Part shown: positions 1-6,369 of the stretch, piece after piece
How the letters are laid out: each line of letters starts with the position of its first letter
Position numbering within the stretch: position 1 is the first letter of the stretch
Source: Opitutales bacterium
GTDB lineage: Bacteria > Verrucomicrobiota > Verrucomicrobiia > Opitutales > Opitutaceae
Length of the DNA: 14,318 nucleotides
NCBI GenBank assembly: GCA_021772595.1
Contig: JAJFLS010000159.1
Span: 1 to 14,318 of the forward strand
Direction of reading: 5' to 3'
Translations under genes and position numbers: made by a program
Notes under the pieces: generated by a model
What the model was told of the DNA's origin: nothing
The model's input: the letters and a program-made list of their open reading frames with translations, nothing else
Databases searched by the model: none

Positions 1-36
1 ACCGTTTAAATTACAACGTTGTAATTTAAACGGTCG
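1..36. repeat. Perfect palindrome, copy 1 (cut by window edge)
   Basis: Bases 1-34 are a perfect inverted repeat with no loop; each half is ACCGTTTAAATTACAAC and the two meet at a central CG. The following bases (35-37, CGA) are the same as those after the second copy at 13268-13305, so the complete unit is probably the 38-bp palindrome seen there, with its first two bases outside this window. It lies 74 bases beyond the stop of the small membrane gene that ends the Moco operon. It is only about 29 percent GC in a GC-rich background. The window starts exactly on it, which could mean that an assembly broke at this repeat (inference). Confidence 0.9.
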
Positions 37-110
37 AAGTCTGGGGAGAGGCAATGTTTGGGTTCTGGAGCCCTCATAATGAAATATCCGGAGGGCGGCA
101 CTTGGCCGGC

Positions 111-374
111 TCAGGTTTTGCTCGGGAGCCAGGGGGCGATCATGTCGACCACTGGGGAGAGCAATTCGGGCTCGTTGCGATTGTAGACCCAATTGATACA
201 GACGATCACACAGGTGGCGCCGATGATGGGGTACATGACGAGCTTAGGCAAAGTGCTTAGTGTCTTGAAAATGGAATAGGCGAAGATCAACCCTATCACT
301 CCTAGCGCGTATGGAAACCAGGATTGATTATAGAGAGGTTGTAATGATTGAAATAGCCGTTCCACGTAGAGCAT
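111..374 (-). CDS. Small two-helix membrane protein, unknown function
   Basis: This 87-residue product is not a family I recognise. It has two hydrophobic stretches that look like membrane helices, about residues 20-40 (WFPYALGVIGLIFAYSIF) and 44-64 (LVMYPIIGATCVIVCINW), joined by a short basic turn (KTLSTLPK), then a polar C-terminal tail ending in WLPSKT. There is no cleavable signal peptide; residues before the first helix are amphipathic. It starts with ATG 60 bases after the moaE stop on the same strand, so it is probably the last gene of the moeA-moaC-moaD-moaE transcript, although a role in cofactor synthesis does not follow from that. The overlapping plus-strand frame (54-260) has unlikely composition and is a shadow. 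It is probably a real gene but this rests only on composition and position. Confidence 0.65.
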   Translation of the reverse strand: MLYVERLFQSLQPLYNQSWFPYALGVIGLIFAYSIFKTLSTLPKLVMYPIIGATCVIVCINWVYNRNEPELLSPVVDMIAPWLPSKT

Positions 375-434
375 CTTGAATTCGGATGTTTCTCCAAATG
401 GATTAACGACGTCCGAACGGGTGGACTTAAGGGC

Positions 435-863
435 TTAGCGTGCGTTTACCTTATGGCAATTTACCCATTCGGAGTGGCCATTTCGGTAGTTTTCGCGCTT
501 CCAGATCGGGACTCGGGCTTTGGTTTCGTCGATGATGTATCGGCAGGCGTCGAACGCGGCCCCTCTGTGCGGAGAGCTGACGCCGACCCATACGGCGATA
601 TCGCCGATCTTCAAGGGGCCAACGCGGTGCACGCAGGCGGCTGCCTCGATGTCGAAACGCTTTAGGGCTTCTTTGACAATTCGGGCGCCTTCTTTTTCGG
701 CGAGCGGTTTGTAGGCGGAGTACTCGAGCGCGTCGACGGTTTTGCCCTCATTGTGGTCGCGGACCCAGCCTTCGAAGGAGGCGTAGGCTCCTGCGGCGTC
801 GTGGAGGAGGGCACTTCGCAGGGCGACTGGATCGACGGTCGTTTCGGAGGTGGAGAATTGCAT
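435..863 (-). CDS. moaE: Molybdopterin synthase large (catalytic) subunit MoaE
   Basis: MoaE forms a heterotetramer with MoaD and transfers two sulfurs from the MoaD C-terminal thiocarboxylate onto precursor Z (cPMP), giving the molybdopterin dithiolene; the enzyme is cytosolic. The 142 residues match the family's usual length of about 150. Visible family features are the GWVRDHNEG block (residues 32-40, R35 equivalent to the substrate-binding Arg), LEYSAYKPLAE (46-56), the HRVG motif (79-82), and KARVPIWKRE (115-124), with K115 and K122 matching the two active-site lysines of the E. coli enzyme. It starts at an ATG 63 bases after moaD on the same strand, and the spacer carries only a weak AAAGG before the start. 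This is the fourth gene of the Moco operon. Confidence 0.96.
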   Translation of the reverse strand: MQFSTSETTVDPVALRSALLHDAAGAYASFEGWVRDHNEGKTVDALEYSAYKPLAEKEGARIVKEALKRFDIEAAACVHRVGPLKIGDIAVWVGVSSPHRGAAFDACRYIIDETKARVPIWKRENYRNGHSEWVNCHKVNAR

Positions 864-926
864 GGGCCTTTGGCCTAGGGTTCTAGGTTTTGGGTACTGG
901 GTGGTTGGGAGGGTGACGGGGCGGGA

Positions 927-1166
927 TCAGCCTCCGGCGACCGGCGGGATGAAGACGAGAGTGTCGCCTTCAGAGAGCGGCGCGTCCCAGTCGGCGAAAT
1001 CCTCGTTTATGGCGACTTTGAGCGATTCCGGGCCGAGGGTGAACGAATGGCGTTCGCTCAGCTCGGAGTAGAGTTGCTGCGGGGTGGCGGCGTCGGTTTC
1101 GAGCGTCTCGCTGGAGCAGCCGCGCTGGTCTTTCAGAAGGGCGAAGTATTCGAGCTGAATTTTCAT
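927..1166 (-). CDS. moaD: Molybdopterin synthase small (sulfur carrier) subunit MoaD
   Basis: MoaD is the ubiquitin-fold sulfur carrier of molybdopterin synthase. Its C-terminal glycine is adenylated by a MoeB-type enzyme, converted to a thiocarboxylate, and inserted into the MoaE active site. The 79-residue product begins with the usual beta strand (MKIQLEYFALLKDQRG) and ends in the diagnostic VFIPPVAGG, with the double glycine as the last two residues. The length is typical. It lies 22 bases downstream of moaC and 63 bases upstream of moaE, all on the minus strand, so the partner subunits would be made together. The gene for the activating enzyme MoeB is not in this window. No clear Shine-Dalgarno sequence precedes the ATG. 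Confidence 0.96.
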   Translation of the reverse strand: MKIQLEYFALLKDQRGCSSETLETDAATPQQLYSELSERHSFTLGPESLKVAINEDFADWDAPLSEGDTLVFIPPVAGG

Positions 1167-1188
1167 GGAACGGATGCGATCGAATCGA

Positions 1189-1662
1189 CTAGGCTTGGAA
1201 ATCGCTTTTGCCGCCGGTTTTCTCGATGAGGCGGATGTTTTCGATGATGATGCCTTTGGTCACCGCTTTGCACATGTCGTAGAGGGTGAGTGCGGCGACG
1301 CTGGCGGCGGAAAGGGCTTCCATTTCGACGCCGGTTTTCGCGTCGGTGACGACTTCGGTCCGGATCGAGACGCGAGCCTCATCGAGTTTGTCGATGGTCA
1401 CTTTGCATTTGGCGAGCGGCAAGGGGTGGCAGAGCGGGATGAGGTCGCTTGTTTTCTTGGCCGCTTGGATTCCCGCGAGGATGGCGGTGTGGAAGACTGG
1501 GCCTTTTTTGCTCTGGATCTCGGAGCCGTCGAATCGCGTCATGACCTCGGGAGTCAGGTTCACGATGGCTTCGGCGCGGGCCGTGCGGCGAGTGTTGTTC
1601 TTTTCGATCACGTCGACCATCTGCGGTTGGCGATTCTCGTCTAAATGGGTGAAATCTGACAT
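1189..1662 (-). CDS. moaC: Cyclic pyranopterin monophosphate synthase MoaC
   Basis: MoaC converts the 3',8-cyclo-GTP product made by the radical-SAM enzyme MoaA into cyclic pyranopterin monophosphate, the first stable Moco intermediate. The 157 residues match the family length. Landmarks are MVDVIEKNNTRRTARA (residues 15-30), the SKKGPVF segment (51-57) with the conserved lysine, KKTSDLIPLCHPL (69-81), TGVEMEAL (110-117), and LYDMCKAVTKG (127-137) with the conserved D129 and K132. The start is the ATG at 1660-1662, 21 bases after the moeA stop. It is the second gene of the operon. moaA, which must act before it, is not in the window and presumably lies elsewhere. Confidence 0.97.
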   Translation of the reverse strand: MSDFTHLDENRQPQMVDVIEKNNTRRTARAEAIVNLTPEVMTRFDGSEIQSKKGPVFHTAILAGIQAAKKTSDLIPLCHPLPLAKCKVTIDKLDEARVSIRTEVVTDAKTGVEMEALSAASVAALTLYDMCKAVTKGIIIENIRLIEKTGGKSDFQA

Positions 1663-1683
1663 GGGAAATTCGGTTTTAGCTGA

Positions 1684-2898
1684 TTAAATGCTCCAGGGAG
1701 TAAACGGAAAGGGGGCGCCTTTGGCGAAGTTTATTTCGTCTTTGGGCAATTCGATGAAGCCTTGGGTGCGGGCGACTGAGATGTAGTCGCCGGAGGTGTT
1801 GAATGGGAGTGGCTCCGCCCAGGATTGCCCGGAGGAGTCGCTGCTCAGAAGCACGGGCAGGAAGAGAGTGAGCGGGGGCTTGAACTGGAATTCGGATGCG
1901 AGTTTCGCGTATCGAGCCTCGCCGGGGCGCTTGCCGCAGAGTCTATCCAGAGCCGGCAGAACGTAGCGGTGCAGGCAGGTGAAGCAGGAAACGGGATTGC
2001 CGGGCAGGGCGAAAACGTAGGTTCTCCGGCCATCGCGTTTGCAGTCCCCGAACCAGAGCGGTTTTCCGGGCCGCTGGCTGATCCACTGGAAGGCTTTATC
2101 GACTCCGGCGGCTTCGAGGGCCTCGGGGAGGAAGTCTCGCTTTCCTTTGGAAACGCCGCCGGCGAGGATGAGGACATCGGCTCGCTTGAGGACGGAGGTG
2201 ACTGCGTGTTGGGTTTCTTCGAGATCGTCGACGATGTGCGATCGGCTAACATTCGTGTAGCCGGCGGCTTGGAGCGCGGTTTGCAGGGCGAGGTCGTTGG
2301 ATCGGCGTATCTGGTGGGGAAGCGGGCTGGCTTCGACGGCGACGAGTTCGTCTCCTGTTGTTAGGATCGAAATACGTGGCTGCTTGGAAACGACCAGCGC
2401 GGCTTTTCCTATGGATGCGGCGACGGAGAGCTCTTTTGCGGAAAGACGGCATCCGCGTTCGAGCAAAGTCCGCCCTTTCGCGCTGTCGGATGCTTGCGGG
2501 TGGACGCCGTAGCCGATGGACAGCGAGACGCCGTCCTTGATGCGGGCGCTGCCGTTTTCGATGTCCAGATCTTCGATTTTGACGACGCAATCCGCGTTGT
2601 CAGGAAGCGGGGCGCCGGTCATGATTTCGACGCAGGTTTTCGGATCGGTAAGCTCTAGTTTAGGGGAGCCTGCGAAACCGGTGCCTACGATCGGGAAGGC
2701 GCGCTGGCCTTGCTCGATGGCGCCATACGATAAGGCGATTCCGTCGAAAGTGGATCGGTTGAACGGAGGCAGATCGCGATCGGCTTGTAGCGATTCCATC
2801 AATACACGTTCTGCTGCGTTTTCGATGGAGACGGTTTCGGAAGGCAGAGGTTCGAGACGGCTCGCTATTAGTTGTTCGGCTTCTTCAACGGTGATCAC
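1684..2898 (-). CDS. moeA: Molybdopterin molybdotransferase MoeA
   Basis: MoeA inserts molybdate into adenylylated molybdopterin in the last common step of Moco synthesis. The 404 residues match the four-domain family. Seen in order: PPFNRSTFDGIALS (44-57, with D52 in the place of the active-site Asp of the usual DGYA block), MTGAPLPDNADCVV (93-106), the MoCF/MogA-like domain with SILTTGDEL (177-185) and GGVSKGKRDF (247-256), LPGNPVS (298-304), and a C-terminal domain from about 325. The start codon appears to be GTG (2896-2898), giving MITVEEAEQL, the expected family start; I see no ATG nearby. It is the first gene of the minus-strand Moco operon and is divergent from holA, with 102 bases between them. 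No MogA/MoaB partner is present here. Confidence 0.96.
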   Translation of the reverse strand: MITVEEAEQLIASRLEPLPSETVSIENAAERVLMESLQADRDLPPFNRSTFDGIALSYGAIEQGQRAFPIVGTGFAGSPKLELTDPKTCVEIMTGAPLPDNADCVVKIEDLDIENGSARIKDGVSLSIGYGVHPQASDSAKGRTLLERGCRLSAKELSVAASIGKAALVVSKQPRISILTTGDELVAVEASPLPHQIRRSNDLALQTALQAAGYTNVSRSHIVDDLEETQHAVTSVLKRADVLILAGGVSKGKRDFLPEALEAAGVDKAFQWISQRPGKPLWFGDCKRDGRRTYVFALPGNPVSCFTCLHRYVLPALDRLCGKRPGEARYAKLASEFQFKPPLTLFLPVLLSSDSSGQSWAEPLPFNTSGDYISVARTQGFIELPKDEINFAKGAPFPFTPWSI

Positions 2899-2905
2899 GC
2901 TTTTT

Positions 2906-2933
2906 TGATTAGCCTAGTCGGGCGTCGAGGCAA
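2906..2933 (-). promoter_or_regulatory. Possible moeA promoter
   Basis: Read on the minus strand, TTGCCT (2928-2933) and TAATCA (2906-2911) are separated by 16 bases, a plausible -35/-10 pair. Only 7 bases separate the -10 from the GTG start of moeA, so transcription would begin at or next to the start codon, giving a leaderless mRNA. Both boxes are imperfect and the assignment is tentative. I see no structure of the Moco riboswitch size in this 102-base gap. Confidence 0.25.
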
Positions 2934-3000
2934 GTCAGGATGGCTTGAGTGCGGAAAAGCCTTTTCAAACGGTGGCAGGCTCGCTTTGCTTTCCCGAGAC

Positions 3001-4107
3001 ATGTCTAACGCACGCTTCACCTATGTTTCTGGTCCTGACGATTTTCTCGCGGATCGAGTCGCTCGGAAAATTTGGCGCGATATGAGCGCGGAAGTTGACG
3101 ACGATTTCTCGAAGGAGGTCATCAGCGGTCACGCGGGGAAGGTCGAGGATGTGGAGCAGGCCGTGAACCGGTTTCGCGAGGCGACGCAGACGCTGGGGTT
3201 GTTTGGGGGGCGGCGAGTGATTTGGCTGAAGGGCTGCTCGTTTCTCGCGGACAATCAGACTGGCCGGGCGGAGGGGACGCAGCAGGCGTGCGAGGATTTG
3301 CGGGAGATCCTGGAAAAGGTCGTTCCCGAGGAAGTAGGCGTGCTGATTTCCGCTTCACCTGTAGATCGCCGGAAGCGTTTTCCGAAATGGCTGGAGAAGG
3401 AAGGGGAGTATTTGCCTGCGGGCGGAGTGGACTCGAAGGGTAATGGCGTGGAGACGCTGGTGGCCATTGCGATGGACGAGTGCGAGGCGCTCGGAGTGAC
3501 GATTGGCGATGCGGCGCTGGAGATTCTTCTGAACAAGGTGAATTCAAATTCGCGACTGCTGTTGGAGGAGACGCGTAAGATGGCGACTTATCTCGGAGCG
3601 GAAGGCGGCGAGATTACGGGCGAGCTGATCGAGGAGTTGGTCCCGAATTTCGGCGACGGAGATTTCTTCGAGACCACGGAAGCGTTTTTCTCGCGAAACT
3701 TGAAATGGACCCTCGATGCGTTGAGGCGCCACTTTTTCGCGGGGCACGACGCGCGGCCGGTCATCGCGTCGCTTCAAAATCGGAATCGTTTGCTCATTCA
3801 GCTCAAGGCTTTGGTCGATGGCGGCGAGATTCAGGCGAGTGGTCGTGGAATCGCCAAGCCCGGATTCGAGCGGGCGGCCGCGAAGTATTCCGAGAGCTAC
3901 GATGGCCTTTCGAACAAGAGCAACTATAACGTTTTCACCCAGAACCTGTGGTATATGGGAAAGCTGATTGGCGAGGGGAAGATGCCGCCATTGAAACGAT
4001 TGATCGATCACCAGCAGGAGTTCATTCGAGCGTTCGGGGAAATCGTGGAGCGGCCCAACGAACAAGAAGAGGCATTAAGAAATATGTCGATTCGCTGTTT
4101 GGCCTAA
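3001..4107 (+). CDS. holA: DNA polymerase III subunit delta (HolA)
   Basis: HolA is the delta subunit of the clamp loader; it binds and opens the beta sliding clamp so that the DnaX complex can load it on primed DNA. The product of the ATG at 3001 is 368 residues, near the family norm of about 340. It starts with the typical FTYVSGPDDFLADRVARKIW, continues with GLFGGRRVIWLKG (about residues 64-76), a delta-type VGVLISASPVDRRKRFPKWL segment, and a helical C-terminal collar domain containing RLLLEETRKMATYL and NVFTQNLWYMGKL. The same frame stays open upstream to 2872 inside moeA, but the extra 43 residues are unlike the family and would overlap moeA, so 3001 is preferred. It is divergent from moeA and 104 bases upstream of the glycosyltransferase gene. 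Confidence 0.9.
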   Translation: MSNARFTYVSGPDDFLADRVARKIWRDMSAEVDDDFSKEVISGHAGKVEDVEQAVNRFREATQTLGLFGGRRVIWLKGCSFLADNQTGRAEGTQQACEDLREILEKVVPEEVGVLISASPVDRRKRFPKWLEKEGEYLPAGGVDSKGNGVETLVAIAMDECEALGVTIGDAALEILLNKVNSNSRLLLEETRKMATYLGAEGGEITGELIEELVPNFGDGDFFETTEAFFSRNLKWTLDALRRHFFAGHDARPVIASLQNRNRLLIQLKALVDGGEIQASGRGIAKPGFERAAAKYSESYDGLSNKSNYNVFTQNLWYMGKLIGEGKMPPLKRLIDHQQEFIRAFGEIVERPNEQEEALRNMSIRCLA

Positions 4108-4135
4108 GGAATATATTGTGGAGTATGGAAAAAAG

Positions 4136-4157
4136 CGGAAGGTAGAGCGGTCTTCCG
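4136..4157. other. Hairpin between holA and the glycosyltransferase gene
   Basis: CGGAAG (4136-4141) and CTTCCG (4152-4157) form a 6-bp perfect stem with a 10-base loop, 28 bases after the holA stop. An A6 run lies directly 5' of the stem, so the structure looks like an intrinsic terminator when read on the minus strand, while on the plus strand only a scattered T tract follows. No minus-strand gene here needs a terminator. It may weakly end holA transcription; the function is uncertain. Confidence 0.35.
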
Positions 4158-4211
4158 ATTCTGGATTTTCGTTGTTCATGCGCAATGTCGATAGACTCAG
4201 TAAATAGCTGC

Positions 4212-5414
4212 ATGCGGATCTGCTTATTCACCGACAGTTTCTCGCCTTACATTTCCGGCGTCAGTTCGGCGGTTTTAAACCAAGCGAACGAGCTTGCTGC
4301 TCGTGGGCATGACGTGAGTATTTTCCATCCGCGCGCAAAGCGGGCAGATCGAGAGAAATCCGTGCCCGGCCTGGATCCAAGCATCTCCGTTTTCGGGCTG
4401 CCGTTTTCGGTTCCGACGCCGAGTATTCCTAAGCTCCGATTTTCGGCGCCGCTTTTTCTGTTCACCTATCGGAGGCTTAGAAAGGCTCCGCCGGATCTCA
4501 TTCATGTGCACACGGAGTTCGGGTGCGGGATCGAGGGATTGCTATTGGCTCGCTGCAAGAAAGTGCCTTTGGTGGGAACCTTCCACACTTTTTTCGCCGA
4601 GCCGGAATACTTGAAGCAATTCCACATCCCCGACTTCGCGTTCACTCGAAATGCGATGTGGAAGTATTCAGTTACCTTCTACAATCGCTGCAGCCACATC
4701 GTCAGTCCGTCGAAGTCGGTTAGGGACGGCTTGGTCAAGCACGGACTTAAGGCGAAGGCGACCGTGCTGTCCAACGGTATCGATAAAATCGAATTTCGCC
4801 CGAAAGACGATATAGAGACTCTGCGCCGCTCTTATGGGATCGACGATTTCGCGTTCGTCTACGTCGGGCGGATCTCCCCTGAAAAATCGCTGAGCGTCGT
4901 TTTCGATGCCTTCGCCCAGGTACTGAAGGTGAATCCGAAGGCGAAGCTCGTTATCGTTGGAAGCGGGCCTTCGGACGTGGAGATCGACCGGAAACTTGAG
5001 GAGCTGGACATTGCCGAAAGCGTGGTTCGCACGGGTCGCATCGAACGCGACAAGTTGATGAAGGACAACATTCCGCTGCTCGGCGACGTTTTCGTGACAG
5101 CGAGCAAAACGGAAAACCAGCCAGTCAGTCTCCTTGAGGCGATGGCGTTTGGATTACCGATGATCGGGCCTCGGGCGCGGGGGATTCCGGAGCTGGTCGA
5201 CGAAGGCGTGGACGGGCTGATTTTCGAGCCGGACGACGCGTCTGCAATGGCGGCCGCCATGATCCGTCTGATGGAAGACGAGCAGTTGCTCAAAGAGATG
5301 AGCGAAGCGGCGATTCGCCACGCGGGCGAGCATCGAATAGACAAGATCGGCGCGCAGCTAGAATCGATTTACCGCGAAGTGATCGAGCGGTCGAAATCGG
5401 TATCTAAAAAATAG
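4212..5414 (+). CDS. GT4-family (GT-B fold) glycosyltransferase
   Basis: This is a retaining glycosyltransferase of family GT4, which moves a sugar from a nucleotide-sugar donor to a lipid or glycan acceptor. From the ATG at 4212 the product has 400 residues and starts MRICLFTDSFSPYISGVSSA, the standard N-terminal Rossmann start. Other landmarks are HVHTEFG (98-104), GTFHTFF (122-128), SNGID (187-191), VGRISPEKS (218-226), and the E-x7-E donor-site pair E301/E309 inside TENQPVSLLEAM. The pattern resembles the PimB/diacylglycerol glucosyltransferase branch, suggesting a glycolipid or cell-envelope product, but the acceptor cannot be told from sequence. An in-frame ATG at 4185 would add nine residues; 4212 fits the family better. 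It follows holA on the same strand. Confidence 0.9.
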   Translation: MRICLFTDSFSPYISGVSSAVLNQANELAARGHDVSIFHPRAKRADREKSVPGLDPSISVFGLPFSVPTPSIPKLRFSAPLFLFTYRRLRKAPPDLIHVHTEFGCGIEGLLLARCKKVPLVGTFHTFFAEPEYLKQFHIPDFAFTRNAMWKYSVTFYNRCSHIVSPSKSVRDGLVKHGLKAKATVLSNGIDKIEFRPKDDIETLRRSYGIDDFAFVYVGRISPEKSLSVVFDAFAQVLKVNPKAKLVIVGSGPSDVEIDRKLEELDIAESVVRTGRIERDKLMKDNIPLLGDVFVTASKTENQPVSLLEAMAFGLPMIGPRARGIPELVDEGVDGLIFEPDDASAMAAAMIRLMEDEQLLKEMSEAAIRHAGEHRIDKIGAQLESIYREVIERSKSVSKK

Positions 5415-5427
5415 GTACGCTACGCGT

Positions 5428-5500
5428 TGTAGGAGCCTGCTTGCTGGCGATTGCTTTGTTGGCAACGAACCGAATGATCGCCTGCAAGCAGGCTCCTGCA
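5428..5500. repeat. REPIN-like inverted repeat doublet 1
   Basis: Two 24-base arms in inverted orientation (5428-5451 and 5477-5500) differ at only two positions. The left arm begins TGTAGGAGCCTGCTTG and the right arm, read on the other strand, begins TGCAGGAGCCTGCTTG. Each arm also folds on itself, GCCTGC pairing with GCAGGC around a two-base centre in the right arm. A GTAG-type head followed by a short stem, placed as an inverted pair 25 bases apart between convergent genes, is the layout of REP sequences mobilised by RAYT transposases. No RAYT gene is in this window. The pair may also stabilise the 3' ends of the glycosyltransferase and sulfotransferase mRNAs. Confidence 0.8.
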
Positions 5501-5524
5501 CTTTGATAGATAGGCGTGCTGCGC

Positions 5525-6241
5525 TCAGGCGTATCCGAGTCGCTCTCTCACGGTCGACACTTTCGGGAGATCTTTCACGCGTTCGAGAATGTCGAGCGAG
5601 CTTTGCGGGATCTTGTTGGGCTGGACTTTGAGGCTCTTAATTTTGTCGCCTCCATCATCGGTCCCCCATTTCCAATCGTAGCCGCTTGGAGGAGGGTAGG
5701 AGTCCACGCCTTCGGTCCGATCCGATCCGAGAAATAGGAAAAGCTTTTCGGTCCATTCTATTGGGGATTCGACGAGGTCTTCGTAGCGTATCCAAAAATT
5801 GGTGCTTCCGTTTTCTGGAAACCGATCGAGCAGGTTCTGGTAGGTTGTCGCCCAATAGCCATTGGCTAGCCATCGATCGACGATACGCGGGGCTAGCGGC
5901 TCGGTTTTTCGAAAAACCATTTTTCTGAGCGACGCGACATTTGTATGGACATCGCGAGCGAGGATGACGCGCTTGAGATCGTCTACTTTGGGGAGTTTCG
6001 GGTACCGTTTCGAATCGTTGAACCAGGAAGGGCGTTTCAGGACGACGATGCGCTCCGCGCAAAGGGCGGCGATCTTCGCTGTGGCGTCATCCGATTGGAA
6101 TTTCTGAAAATTGGTTTCCGGCAGGCTGGAGATGTCAGGCGCGGCGGACATCAGCGCTTTGAGTAGCGTCGATCCCGATCGCATAGTACTCAGTTCGAGC
6201 GCGATGGTTCTGCCGGATGGAGTTGGTTGATGACGCGTCAT
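5525..6241 (-). CDS. PAPS-dependent sulfotransferase family protein
   Basis: The 238-residue product has the two cofactor motifs of cytosolic-type sulfotransferases, which move a sulfuryl group from PAPS to an acceptor. The 5'-phosphosulfate loop is STMRSGSTLL (residues 18-27) and the 3'-phosphate region is RVILARDVHTNVASLRK (91-107), with R96 and S104 as the likely contacts. A further family signature is WIRYEDLVESP (150-160). There is no signal peptide or membrane helix. The ATG at 6239-6241 leaves only about a dozen residues before the first strand, so nothing appears missing. It stands alone, convergent with the glycosyltransferase and divergent from purB. Sulfation of a polysaccharide, lipid or small molecule is possible; the acceptor is unknown. 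Confidence 0.87.
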   Translation of the reverse strand: MTRHQPTPSGRTIALELSTMRSGSTLLKALMSAAPDISSLPETNFQKFQSDDATAKIAALCAERIVVLKRPSWFNDSKRYPKLPKVDDLKRVILARDVHTNVASLRKMVFRKTEPLAPRIVDRWLANGYWATTYQNLLDRFPENGSTNFWIRYEDLVESPIEWTEKLFLFLGSDRTEGVDSYPPPSGYDWKWGTDDGGDKIKSLKVQPNKIPQSSLDILERVKDLPKVSTVRERLGYA

Positions 6242-6369
6242 GGTCGTTGGGCATGGAAGGAATACCGTGCCTCGGCGACAACAAGAAAATGAGCCCGGCG
6301 GCGATATCGTCGTTCCGGGGCGGAAAAGACTTTAAATTGTCGGGGGCCTCCTCAGGGTGGATTTTTCTC

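Noticed and set aside
864..926. Odd G/T-rich spacer between moaD and moaE as a regulatory element
   Set aside because: It holds short near-repeats such as GGTTCTAGGTTTTGGGTA but no convincing stem or motif, and it is too short to argue further.
1825..2364. Plus-strand open frame of 179 codons inside moeA
   Set aside because: It is antisense to a clear MoeA reading frame, has Gly/Glu-rich shadow composition and no family resemblance.
2899..3000. Moco riboswitch upstream of moeA
   Set aside because: The gap is only 102 bases and I see no set of paired helices of the expected size; it must also hold the holA promoter.
2872..3000. Longer N-terminus for holA
   Set aside because: It would overlap moeA and adds residues unlike the delta-subunit family; the ATG at 3001 gives the proper start.
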